DNA of 64,000 nt from DATMTS01 sp035564555. GTDB taxonomy: Bacteria; Actinomycetota; Actinomycetes; Actinomycetales; Microbacteriaceae. The first letter of the stretch is position 1, and the number at the start of each line of letters is the position of its first letter. The stretch is from positions 1 through 64,000 of the forward strand of contig DATMTS010000039.1 in assembly GCA_035564555.1 (NCBI GenBank). Reading direction: 5' to 3'. Shown one piece after another: positions 50,925 to 58,674 of this stretch. Made by a program: the position numbers and the translations under genes. The notes beneath the pieces are model-generated. The model saw only the letters and a list, made by a program, of their open reading frames with translations. It searched no databases and had not been told where the DNA came from.

Positions 50925-52133
50925 TCAGCTCGGCGGCAACGCCACGGGTTCGGTGTCGGGGATCGGGGATCCGTCCCGTCCGCGCAGATCGGGATGCCAG
51001 CGGCGGCCGAGCAACGGCACCAGGAAGCCGACCAGAGCGAAAGCACCGGCGACCCAGAACGCACCGGGTGCGTCGAATCGATCGATCAGGAAACCGGCTG
51101 CGGCGCTGCCCAGCGCCGCACCGATCAGTTGGCCGGTGCCGACCCAGCCGTAGGCCTCCGCCGTGTCGCTGAACTTCACGCTCGACGACACGATTCCGAA
51201 CAGCACGGCCAAAGCGGGGGCGATTCCGGCTCCCGCGATGATCAGCGTCAGCGCCAGCCACCAGAAGTTCATCCATGCCGAGGCCAGCGCGACGCCGACC
51301 AGCACGATGAACATGCGGCGGGCCAGCGCCCACGGCCCGATCGGGATGTGTCCGAGTGCCAGGCCGCCTGCCAAGGACCCGAGCGACCAGATCGCGAGTA
51401 CGATGCCCGCCTCGGAACCGCCCTCGGGAAAGTTCGCCACGACGCCGGCCTCGATCGCAGCGCACGAGCCCACCAGCAGGAACCCGACGACCGTCGACAG
51501 CAACACGGCAGGCCGGCTGAGCACGACCCCGAATCTGCGTTTGCTGCGCGGGATGCGCACGCGGCCGACCTCGGGAGACGCGATGAACCAGGTTCCGCCG
51601 AGCAGCATGACCACGGCGCAGACCAGCAGACCCACGACGGTGGAGACCTGGATCGAGATGAAGGTGATCGCCACCGGGCCCGCGATCCAGATGATCTCCT
51701 GAGCCGAGGCATCCAGAGAGAACAGCGGGGTCAACTGCCGCGAGTTCACCATCTTGGGGTAGATCGTGCGCACCGCGGGCTGGATCGGCGGCGTGCTCAG
51801 GCCGCCGACGAACGCGATCATCATCGTGAACAGGATCGGCAGCACAAGCAGTGCGATCGCGGTGATCGACAGCGCGCAGACCGCGAGGGTGGCGCTGAGC
51901 ACGACGCGCATGCCCAGCATCCCCATCAAGCGGCTCGTCAGCGGCCCTGCGATGGCCTGCCCGACGCTCGCAGCGGCCAGAACCAACCCGGCGGCGCCGT
52001 ACGAGTGCTGCACATGCTCGACGTGCAGCAGAAGAGCCAGCGAGAGCATCCCGGAGGGGAATCGGGCGGTGAGCTGCGCGGTGATGATCCGAGCCACGCC
52101 CGGGGTCCTCAGAAGGCTCGAATAGCTGCTCAC
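50925..52133 (-). CDS. MFS transporter
   Basis: An MFS protein of 402 residues with about twelve helices. SSYSSLLRTPGVARIITAQL is the first helix region, SVGQAIAGPLTSRLMGMLGM carries the loop 2-3 motif, and GWVGTGQLIGAALGSAAAGF lies in the C-terminal half. It looks like a drug or metabolite exporter; the substrate is unknown. GTG 52133 gives the family-like start and has TAGACT eight bases upstream; the open frame upstream covers the nrd control region and is not coding. Confidence 0.85.
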   Translation of the reverse strand: MSSYSSLLRTPGVARIITAQLTARFPSGMLSLALLLHVEHVQHSYGAAGLVLAAASVGQAIAGPLTSRLMGMLGMRVVLSATLAVCALSITAIALLVLPILFTMMIAFVGGLSTPPIQPAVRTIYPKMVNSRQLTPLFSLDASAQEIIWIAGPVAITFISIQVSTVVGLLVCAVVMLLGGTWFIASPEVGRVRIPRSKRRFGVVLSRPAVLLSTVVGFLLVGSCAAIEAGVVANFPEGGSEAGIVLAIWSLGSLAGGLALGHIPIGPWALARRMFIVLVGVALASAWMNFWWLALTLIIAGAGIAPALAVLFGIVSSSVKFSDTAEAYGWVGTGQLIGAALGSAAAGFLIDRFDAPGAFWVAGAFALVGFLVPLLGRRWHPDLRGRDGSPIPDTEPVALPPS

Positions 52134-52213
52134 CAGGGGGTAGTCTAGCGGCCGGCCGTCGCCGGAATCGGGGTGTCGGAGGCCCGCGGTACAGTGTGCA
52201 TAACTCGGCGGAC

Positions 52214-52233
52214 TTGTCCACAGTTGTGGACGA
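52214..52233. promoter_or_regulatory. Two opposed DnaA-box-like sites
   Basis: TTGTCCACA (52214-52222) on the plus strand matches the actinobacterial DnaA box. TCGTCCACA lies on the minus strand at 52225-52233. Together they form the dyad gtccacagttgtggac upstream of nrdA. Confidence 0.6.
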
Positions 52234-52240
52234 CACGCCC

Positions 52241-52287
52241 ACAACATCTAGGGTTAGCGAACGCACGAAGACCCGCTATATAGTGAT
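52241..52287 (+). promoter_or_regulatory. Two NrdR-box-like sites
   Basis: acaacatctagggtta (52241-52256) and cccgctatatagtgat (52272-52287) resemble the NrdR consensus acactatatctagtgt. Their centres are about 31 bases apart, three helical turns, as is usual for NrdR pairs. The second overlaps the likely -10 of the nrd promoter (TATATAGT). Confidence 0.65.
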
Positions 52288-52436
52288 CACACGCCGGACC
52301 ACCTCGGGGGTGAACATCCGTGGCACAGTCGGCGATCTGAACAGGAACGCGCCCGATCTGAGGCGCCACAGGGGAGCCGGATCGGCAGACCGATCCGAGT
52401 TGTAGCACGCCGCCCTGCGCGGGTGGCAGGGAGTGA

Positions 52437-54932
52437 GTGGCAGTGGCTATTACCGTCGTCAAGCGCAACGGAGAGCGTGAGCCGTACGACGCGAACAAGA
52501 TCAATCTCGCCATCGAGGCTGCGTCTGCCGGGCTCGACGAGAACATCACCTGGGTGACCCAGATCGCGAGCGAGCTCGAGCTCACCCTGTTCGACGGCAT
52601 CACGACCCAGCAGCTCGACGAGGCCGTCATCCAGGTGGCGTTGCAGAACGTCAAAGACGATCCGGCGTTCGACACGGTGGCGGCCCGCCTGCTGCTCAAG
52701 ACCATCTACAAGCGCGTGCTCGGCGACTACGAGAACGCCGACGAGCTCAAGCAGCTGCATCAGAGCCGGTTCCGGGACTACATCCATCGCGGAGTCGACG
52801 AGGAACTGCTCGACCCCCGCTTCCCCGACCTGTTCGACCTCGACCGGCTCGCCGCCGCAATCGACCCCGCCCACGACGAGTTGCTGAAGTACATCGGCGT
52901 CGTGACCCTGAACAACCGCTACGGCATCAAGGCGCGCAACGGCGAGCCCCTGGAGGTGCCGCAGTTCTTCTGGATGCGCATCGCCATGGGGCTCTCGCTC
53001 AACGAGGTGAACGCGACGGAGGTCGCGCTGCAGTTCTACGCGAAGATGTCGGTGCTCGACTACCTGGCCGCGGGCTCGACCCTGGTCAACGCGGGCACCA
53101 AGTTCCCGCAGCTCTCGAACTGCTTCGTGATGGAGATGCACGACGACATCGAACACATCGCCAAGAGCGTGCGCGATGTCATGTGGCTGACCAAGGGCAC
53201 CGGCGGCATCGGCCTCGCGGTGACCAAACTGCGTGCCCAGGGCTCGCCGATCCGCTCCAACAACACGACGTCGACCGGTCCCATCCCGTTCATGCACACG
53301 ATCGACTCGGTGCTGCGCGCGGTCAGCCGCGGCGGCAAGAAGTTCGGCGCACTGTGCTTCTACATGGAGAACTGGCACCTCGACTTCCCCGAGTTCATCG
53401 ACCTGCGACAGAACTCCGGCGACCCGTACCGACGCACCCGCACGGCCAACACGGCCGTGTGGATCAGCGACGAGTTCATGAAGCGGGTACAGAACGACGA
53501 GCCGTGGTACCTGTTCGACCCGCTCGAGGTCGGCGACCTCAACGAGTTGTACGGCAAGGCGTTCAGCGAACGCTACGCGCACTACGCCGCTGAGGCGGAG
53601 GCCGGTCGGCTGCACATGTACAAGAAGACGACGGCGCGTGAGCAGTTCAAGGCCATCCTGATGAGCCTGCAGACCACCAGCCACCCGTGGCTGACCTGGA
53701 AGGACACGATCAACAACCGCGCCTTGAACAACAACACGGGCACCATCCACCTCTCCAACCTGTGCACCGAGGTGTGCCTGCCGCAGGACCGCGACAACGT
53801 CGCGGTGTGCAACCTGGCATCCATCAACCTCTCCCGGCACCTGGTCGACGGAAAGTTCGACTGGGCTCGCATCGAGCAGAGCGCGCGCCTCGCCGTGCGC
53901 CAGCTCGACAACCTGCTCGACATCACCCTCTCCAGCGTCGACGAGGCCGACTTCTCCAACCAGCAGAACCGCGCCATCGGGCTCGGCGTGATGGGCTTCA
54001 CGGACGTCGTCGAACGGCTCGGCCTGAGCTACGAGTCGGAGGAGGCGTACGACCTGATCGACGAGATCATGGAGCACGTGTCGTACGCGGCCATCTCGGA
54101 GAGCGTGGACCTCGCCGCCGAGCGCGGTGCGTACCCCAACTTCGAGGGCTCCCGCTGGTCGCAGGGCCTGGTGCCGTTCGACACCATCGCGCTGACCGAG
54201 ACCGACCGCGGTCTGCCGATCGCCGTCAACCGCAAGACGCGCCTGGATTGGGACGCCCTGCGTGAGCGCGTCAAGGGCGGCGTGCGCAACGCGACCCTGA
54301 TGGCGATCGCGCCGACGGCATCCATCGGTCTGGTGGCCGGCACGACTCCGGGCTTCGACCCGCAGTTCTCGCAGATCTTCAGCCGTTCGACCTCCTCCGG
54401 AAAGTTCCTGGAGGTCAACCGCAACCTGGTTCGGGCGCTGCAGGAGCGCGGGCTGTGGCAGGGCGTTCGCGAGTCGATCCTGCGCAGCCAGGGCGACATC
54501 CAGAACATCGCCGAGATCCCGGACGAGATCAAGGCGACCTACAAGACGAGCTTCCAGCTCTCGCCGTACGCGTTCCTCGAGGTCGCGGCCCGCGCGCAGA
54601 AGTGGATCGACCAGGCGATCAGCCGCAACATGTACCTCGAGACGCGCGACCTCGGCGACATGATGGAGATCTACTACGGCGCGTGGGAGCGCGGCGTCAA
54701 GACCACCTATTACCTGCACATGAAGCCGCGGCACCAGGCCGAGCAGACCTCGGTGCGGGTCAACAAGGCCGAGGAGATCTCCGGCGGGGCTCGCAGGGGC
54801 TTCGGTACCACAGCGCCGGTCGGCGCTCCTGCTCAGGCGGGCGGCTCTTCGGATGCCGGTCAGTCGGCGCCCGCCGCGGCTCCCGCCCGGCGCGGGTTCG
54901 GTTTCGGCGGTTTGACGGGAGGCGACAAGTGA
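52437..54932 (+). CDS. nrdA: NrdA, class I ribonucleotide reductase large subunit without cysteine tail
   Basis: A protein of 831 residues. An ATP-cone (ITVVKRNGEREPYDANKINL) regulates activity at the N-terminus. The active site has Cys229 (SNCFVME), Cys443 and Glu445 (NLCTEV), Cys458 (VAVCNLAS) and the radical-transfer pair TTYYLH. The enzyme reduces ribonucleoside diphosphates with NrdB. The C-terminal 60 residues are Gly/Ala-rich (ARRGFGFGGLTGGDK) and contain no cysteine, although NrdA normally ends with a CxxC-like pair that recharges the active site. That motif is found in the overlapping small frame. GTG 52437 has GGGAG upstream. Confidence 0.95.
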   Translation: MAVAITVVKRNGEREPYDANKINLAIEAASAGLDENITWVTQIASELELTLFDGITTQQLDEAVIQVALQNVKDDPAFDTVAARLLLKTIYKRVLGDYENADELKQLHQSRFRDYIHRGVDEELLDPRFPDLFDLDRLAAAIDPAHDELLKYIGVVTLNNRYGIKARNGEPLEVPQFFWMRIAMGLSLNEVNATEVALQFYAKMSVLDYLAAGSTLVNAGTKFPQLSNCFVMEMHDDIEHIAKSVRDVMWLTKGTGGIGLAVTKLRAQGSPIRSNNTTSTGPIPFMHTIDSVLRAVSRGGKKFGALCFYMENWHLDFPEFIDLRQNSGDPYRRTRTANTAVWISDEFMKRVQNDEPWYLFDPLEVGDLNELYGKAFSERYAHYAAEAEAGRLHMYKKTTAREQFKAILMSLQTTSHPWLTWKDTINNRALNNNTGTIHLSNLCTEVCLPQDRDNVAVCNLASINLSRHLVDGKFDWARIEQSARLAVRQLDNLLDITLSSVDEADFSNQQNRAIGLGVMGFTDVVERLGLSYESEEAYDLIDEIMEHVSYAAISESVDLAAERGAYPNFEGSRWSQGLVPFDTIALTETDRGLPIAVNRKTRLDWDALRERVKGGVRNATLMAIAPTASIGLVAGTTPGFDPQFSQIFSRSTSSGKFLEVNRNLVRALQERGLWQGVRESILRSQGDIQNIAEIPDEIKATYKTSFQLSPYAFLEVAARAQKWIDQAISRNMYLETRDLGDMMEIYYGAWERGVKTTYYLHMKPRHQAEQTSVRVNKAEEISGGARRGFGTTAPVGAPAQAGGSSDAGQSAPAAAPARRGFGFGGLTGGDK

Positions 54933-55000
54933 TCGACGAGTTCGACTACGACGTGCCAGTCGATCCGATGGACGACCTGCAGTGCGACTCCTGCCAATAG
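54929..55000 (+). CDS. 23-residue CxxC peptide overlapping the nrdA stop
   Basis: GTG 54929 overlaps the nrdA stop (GTGA) and opens a frame of 23 residues starting VIDEFDYDVPVDPM and ending DLQCDSCQ. Acidic residues followed by a terminal CxxCQ are just what many NrdA proteins have as their swinging tail. The frame is -1 to nrdA. It has the start-stop overlap typical of translated neighbours here, and nearly all third positions are G or C. It may be a separate peptide that works in trans, or may join NrdA through a -1 frameshift. A base error in the sequence is a third option. Confidence 0.6.
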   Translation: MIDEFDYDVPVDPMDDLQCDSCQ

Positions 55001-55009
55001 CCCGGGCGC

Positions 55010-55045
55010 TGGTCGAGTAGGTCGCGCAGCGACCGTATCGAGACC
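55010..55045. repeat. REP-like palindromic element between nrdA and nrdB
   Basis: ggtcgagtaggtcgc, gca, gcgaccgtatcgagacc form an imperfect inverted repeat. Sequences of the type 'ggtcgagtag…tatcgagacc' are common between genes in Microbacteriaceae, to my knowledge. Confidence 0.6.
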
Positions 55046-55078
55046 GAGAGACTGAATAACCGAAAGAGGAGCAACATC

Positions 55079-56062
55079 ATGGGAATTCTGGGTACAGGCA
55101 TCAAGGAAGGCCTGCTGCTCAAGCCCGTCACCTACCAGTGGGCGATGGACCTGTACGACCAGGCCGTCGCGAACACCTGGTTTCCGAACGAGGTGCAGCT
55201 CGGCGAAGACATCGCCGACTTCAAGAAGATGACCGACGAGGAGCGTCACGCCGTGACGTTCCTGGTGAGCTACTTCAATCCGAACGAACTGCTGGTGAAC
55301 AAGGCGCTCGCGTTCGGTGTCTATCCCTATCTGAACGCGGCCGAGGCGCACCTCTACCTCGCCAAGCAGATGTGGGAGGAAGCCAACCACTGCATGTCGT
55401 TCGAGTACGTGCTGGAGACCTTCCCCATCGATCGCAACGAGGCGTACAACTCGCACGTCGACGTTCCGTCGATGGCGCGCAAAGAGGAGTTCGAGGTCAA
55501 GTTCATCCGCCGGATGACCGAGGAGACCCTCGATATCACGACCACCGAGGGCAAGCAGGACTTCGTCCGCAACCTCGTTGCGTACAACATCATCCTCGAG
55601 GGCATCTGGTTCTACTCAGGATTCATGGTCGCTCTCTCGTTCCGTCAACGCAATCTGCTGCGCAACTTCGGATCACTGGTCGACTGGATCGTTCGCGACG
55701 AGTCGCTGCACCTGAAATTCGGCATGAACCTGATCCTCACCGTGCTGGAGGAGAACCCCGATCTTCAGACGCCGGAGTTCGCCGCGGAGATCAAGCAGAT
55801 GATCCTCGACGCCGTCGAGATGGAGGAGGAGTACAACCGCGATCTGCTGCCCGGGGGAATCCTGGGGCTGAACGCCAACTACATCAACCAGTACGTGCGC
55901 TATCTGGCCGACCGACGTCTTGAGGAGCTCGGCTTCGAGCCCGAGTACAAGGTGTCGAACCCGGCGAAATGGATGGCGACAGCCAACGACACGCTCGAAC
56001 TGGTCAACTTCTTCGAGTCGATCAACACCTCCTACGAGTCGAACGCCAAAGCGAGCAGCTGA
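55079..56062 (+). CDS. nrdB: NrdB, class Ic-type ribonucleotide reductase small subunit (no radical Tyr)
   Basis: A ferritin-like protein of 327 residues. Metal ligands by pattern are Glu70 (NPNELLVNK), Glu101 and His104 (EEANHCMSF), Glu174 (ILEGIWFYSGF), Glu208 and His211 (RDESLHLKF). Four residues after His104, where class Ia/Ib enzymes have the radical Tyr, stands Phe108. The first ligand is Glu, not Asp. Both are the marks of class Ic, known in Chlamydia to use a Mn/Fe cofactor instead of a tyrosyl radical. AAAGAGGAG precedes ATG 55079. It follows nrdA and the small CxxC frame in one operon. Confidence 0.95.
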   Translation: MGILGTGIKEGLLLKPVTYQWAMDLYDQAVANTWFPNEVQLGEDIADFKKMTDEERHAVTFLVSYFNPNELLVNKALAFGVYPYLNAAEAHLYLAKQMWEEANHCMSFEYVLETFPIDRNEAYNSHVDVPSMARKEEFEVKFIRRMTEETLDITTTEGKQDFVRNLVAYNIILEGIWFYSGFMVALSFRQRNLLRNFGSLVDWIVRDESLHLKFGMNLILTVLEENPDLQTPEFAAEIKQMILDAVEMEEEYNRDLLPGGILGLNANYINQYVRYLADRRLEELGFEPEYKVSNPAKWMATANDTLELVNFFESINTSYESNAKASS

Positions 56063-56068
56063 GGCGCC

Positions 56069-56215
56069 TCATCGCGACGAGGATGCCTCGGTGCTCGAGC
56101 CGCCCGCGGCTCCTGCCCGCTCGCCGGCCGCCGGCGCGATCACGACCTCGACGCCCGCCTCTTCCAGGGCTGCGCGCTGCTCGGGGCTGACCTGGCCGAG
56201 CGGTTCGTGACCGAC
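56069..56215 (-). pseudogene. Possible DeoR-family C-terminal remnant
   Basis: The minus strand reads VVGHEPLGQVSPEQRAALEE then AGVEVVIAPA and stops soon after. This resembles the last strands of DeoR-type sugar regulators (…AALEAAGVEVVVA). The match is short and the stretch overlaps kinase debris on the other strand. Confidence 0.3.
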
Positions 56216-56650
56216 CACACGCTGGCCGCGCGAACGATGGCGTACCGGCTTCCCGCTCTCGGCGACGAGCTGCCGGTGGAATTCGACCGCGATCTGCTGG
56301 CCGCCGTCTCGCTCCAGCAGCACAGGCTGCCTGCGGTAGCGCCGCCTGGGGAACCCGCCCGCCGGGTGACGAGTGCGGGCGGGAGCGCACCGGCCTGAGG
56401 AAGGGCATCCCGGTGTTCATCGTCGGGCACGACCATGCGGTCGCGGCCTGGGTCGCGGGAGTGCGTTCGCATGGCGACGTCGCTGCGGTGGATCGACCGC
56501 GAGCAGGGTTGCAACTTCAAGGCGGGCAGGCCAACCGTGCCGACGAGATCGGCGCCGCATCCCCGCTCCGCGTGGTCGGCGGCCCGGCGACCGGCAACCA
56601 CGCGTGGCTGCGGATCAAGTCCGCGGTGCTGGCGGGCCGCCGTGATCGTG
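56160..56650 (+). pseudogene. FGGY carbohydrate kinase, frameshifted and deleted
   Basis: The plus strand has kinase pieces in order. LGADLAERFVTDHTLAARTM then LPALGDELPVEFDRDLLAAV is followed by a frame change near 56370. GLRKGIPVFIVGHDHAVAAW then VAGVRSHGDVAA comes next. LRVVGGPATGNHAWLRIKSA follows after only about 35 residues, where intact kinases have well over 100. HDH and GGxxxNxxW motifs are typical of FGGY kinases. The N-terminal ATPase half is missing. The debris starts right after nrdB and points to a lost sugar-use operon. Confidence 0.6.
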
Positions 56651-56800
56651 CTGGCACAGGCATCCATGGCACAGGCATCCATGGCGCAGGCGGTCCCCGA
56701 GGCTTCCCGGTGCCCGTGCTGACGTCGCCGGCCGGTTGCGTGCGCGCGCTCGTCACCGCTGTGCAGGAGGCGGTCGAGGGGAATCGGCATGTGGCATCGT
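56640..56800 (+). pseudogene. Asp/Glu racemase-family remnant with tandem repeat
   Basis: AAVIVLAQASMAQ in one frame, and PVLTSPAGCVRALVTAVQEA in another, match the C-terminal end of aspartate/glutamate racemase-like proteins ('DVIVLAQASMA…VPVLTSP'). The frame breaks around 56715. The 15-base unit ggcacaggcatccat is repeated at 56653-56667 and 56668-56682. Confidence 0.5.
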
Positions 56801-56890
56801 TGTCACACGGAGTTGAGCGAGACGCGACTCCGGGCGCCAAGTAGGGATAACGACTGAGCCGAAATCCGCGTAAGGCGGTCGTGCAACCCC
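56801..56890. other. Short non-coding stretch after the debris
   Basis: No gene or clear motif is seen before the promoter of the binding-protein gene. Confidence 0.3.
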
Positions 56891-56920
56891 TTGTGCAGGC
56901 GATGGGCTCTCAGCTAACTT
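56891..56920 (+). promoter_or_regulatory. Candidate promoter for the second binding-protein gene
   Basis: TTGTGC (56891-56896) and TAACTT (56915-56920) are 18 bases apart. Confidence 0.4.
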
Positions 56921-57013
56921 CCGTGTGGAAAGGATTCCAGGTTCGTACCCTCGGATCCGACCTCGCCTCAACCGGCCACGACGCCGGACGTGTTTGTCTG
57001 GGAAGGAAAGCAG

Positions 57014-58381
57014 ATGAGAAAACGGCAGAAGGCCATCGTCGCCATGGTGGCGCTGGCGTCGCTCGCCGCACTGACCGCATGCAGTTCCGGTGGCGGCAAG
57101 ACCGGTACGGAGACCCCGTTCTCGAAGAGTGCAAAGGGCACGCTCAACGCGTGGGGCTTCGACAACGCCGACGATGTCGGCAAGGCGCGGCTCGTCTATG
57201 CGAAGGATCAGTTGAAGGGTGTCACGATCAAGATCGACCAGACCCCCTTCGATGCGCAGAAGTTCACCACGCGCGCCGCGAGCGGCAATGTGCCCGACGT
57301 GGTGCAGATGGACAGGGCATTCGTCGCGACCTACGCGGCACAAGGCCTGATTCAGCCGCTGGACAAGTGCTTCAGCGTGCACGGCGTCGACCCGAACAAG
57401 CAGTACTACCCGTTCGTGATGGACGACGTGACCTATAAAGGCAAGGTCTGGGCAGTGCCGCAGTTCTATCAGCCGCCGGCGATCATCCTGAACAAGCGAG
57501 TGATGGACAAGGCCGGCGTCACGGCCGACCAGATCAACACCTCCGACCAGAGCGGGCTGCTCGCGGCGGTGAAGAAGATGTACAAGGCAAGCGGAGGCAA
57601 CCCGGTCACGCTCGGGTTCGACCCCGTCCCCACCGGCCAGCCGGAGCTCTGGCTGCTCGGTTTCGGCGGCGCGGTCTACGGCAAAGACGGCGCACCGGAC
57701 CTGAACAACCCGAACAACGCGAAGGCGCTGACCTTCCTCAAGAAGTTGATCGATGCGCAGGGCGGGTACGCGAAGTACAAGAGCTTCACCGACTCGTTCG
57801 ACGTGTTCGGAGACAACAACCAGTATGTGAAAGACCAGGTCGGCGCCCAGGTGAACGCCCAGTGGTACGTCAACGTGCTGACGCCGTACGTGAAGAAGGT
57901 CGACATCTCCGCTGTTCCGTTCCGCAGCCAAGACGGGCAACCGTTCGCCGAAGCGGGAGGCACCTCGTTCGTGATTCCCACCGGGGCCAAGAACAAGGAT
58001 GCCGCGTGCGCGTGGGCGCTTGATTTGACCTCGCAAGGCGCCTGGATGGCGGCGGGCGCGGCGCGTTCGCAGACGCTGGCCAAAACGCCGGGAGCGATCA
58101 ACACCGGTCTGTTCACCGGATCGCCTGCTGCCGACCAGGCATTGCGCAGCAAGTACATCAAGTCCAGCGGCAACAAGGGGTTCGACGAGACGATCAGCAC
58201 GTTCTACGACGTGCTGAAGTCGGGCAAGTCGCTCGGCGCGTCGCCCGCCGGCCAGGCGATCAAGACCGAGGAGCAGAACGCCATCACCTCGGCGCTCCTC
58301 GGTGAGAAGTCGCCCAGCCAGGCCCTCGCCGATGCGCAGTCGAGTGCGATGTCGGCCTACAACAAGGTCGCCAAGAAGTAG
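57014..58381 (+). CDS. Sugar ABC transporter substrate-binding lipoprotein (no permease nearby)
   Basis: A family-1 binding protein of 455 residues. The signal KRQKAIVAMVALASLAAL ends in the lipobox LTAC (Cys24). Family segments include ANVPDVVQMDRAFVATYAAQ-like ligand lobes, WAVPQFYQPPAIILNKRVMD and FAEAGGTSFVIPTGAKNKDA. GGAAGGAAAG lies before ATG 57014; the frame extends 24 bases upstream without support. After its stop comes a repeat-rich gap and then genes on the other strand, so there is no permease partner. A role in uptake of an oligosaccharide released by the nearby glycoside hydrolases is plausible. Confidence 0.9.
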   Translation: MRKRQKAIVAMVALASLAALTACSSGGGKTGTETPFSKSAKGTLNAWGFDNADDVGKARLVYAKDQLKGVTIKIDQTPFDAQKFTTRAASGNVPDVVQMDRAFVATYAAQGLIQPLDKCFSVHGVDPNKQYYPFVMDDVTYKGKVWAVPQFYQPPAIILNKRVMDKAGVTADQINTSDQSGLLAAVKKMYKASGGNPVTLGFDPVPTGQPELWLLGFGGAVYGKDGAPDLNNPNNAKALTFLKKLIDAQGGYAKYKSFTDSFDVFGDNNQYVKDQVGAQVNAQWYVNVLTPYVKKVDISAVPFRSQDGQPFAEAGGTSFVIPTGAKNKDAACAWALDLTSQGAWMAAGAARSQTLAKTPGAINTGLFTGSPAADQALRSKYIKSSGNKGFDETISTFYDVLKSGKSLGASPAGQAIKTEEQNAITSALLGEKSPSQALADAQSSAMSAYNKVAKK

Positions 58382-58470
58382 CACAAGCGCATCCGCGGCA
58401 CGTGGGCGGTCTCCGATCGGGGCCGCCCACCGCGTGCGCCTGCGTGAGCGGGACCCGCGGGCCCGGGGTG

Positions 58471-58592
58471 CCTCCGGACGAGCCCGCACACGCGCCGTGC
58501 GCGCCTCCGGACGAGCCCCGCACACGCGCCGTGCGCCACACTTCGTACCGTGCGCCAGAATTTCTGGCGCACGACGGGATATCTGGCGCATG
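58471..58592. repeat. Direct and inverted repeats after the binding-protein gene
   Basis: A unit of about 32 bases starting cctccggacgagccc occurs at 58471-58502 and 58504-58536 (one base longer). Next, tgcgccagaa and ttctggcgca (58551-58571) form a palindrome, and another ctggcgca lies 12 bases on. These hairpins may end both converging transcripts. Confidence 0.7.
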
Positions 58593-58674
58593 GCGACGCG
58601 AAGATGCAAAGCGCGCACCAGCGGGCGGTCTCCCGCGGGAGGCCGCCCGCTTGTGCGGCGTTGCGGTCGTCGTG

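Noticed and set aside
52287..54734. Minus-strand frame of 815 codons
   Set aside because: Antisense to nrdA; composition is that of a shadow.
54920..54935. Programmed -1 frameshift at the nrdA end
   Set aside because: No X XXY YYZ heptamer is visible at GACAAGTGA, so recoding was kept only as an alternative, not as a feature.
56413..56844. 143-residue plus-strand protein
   Set aside because: It is a run of FGGY kinase and racemase pieces with internal loss, not a coherent protein.
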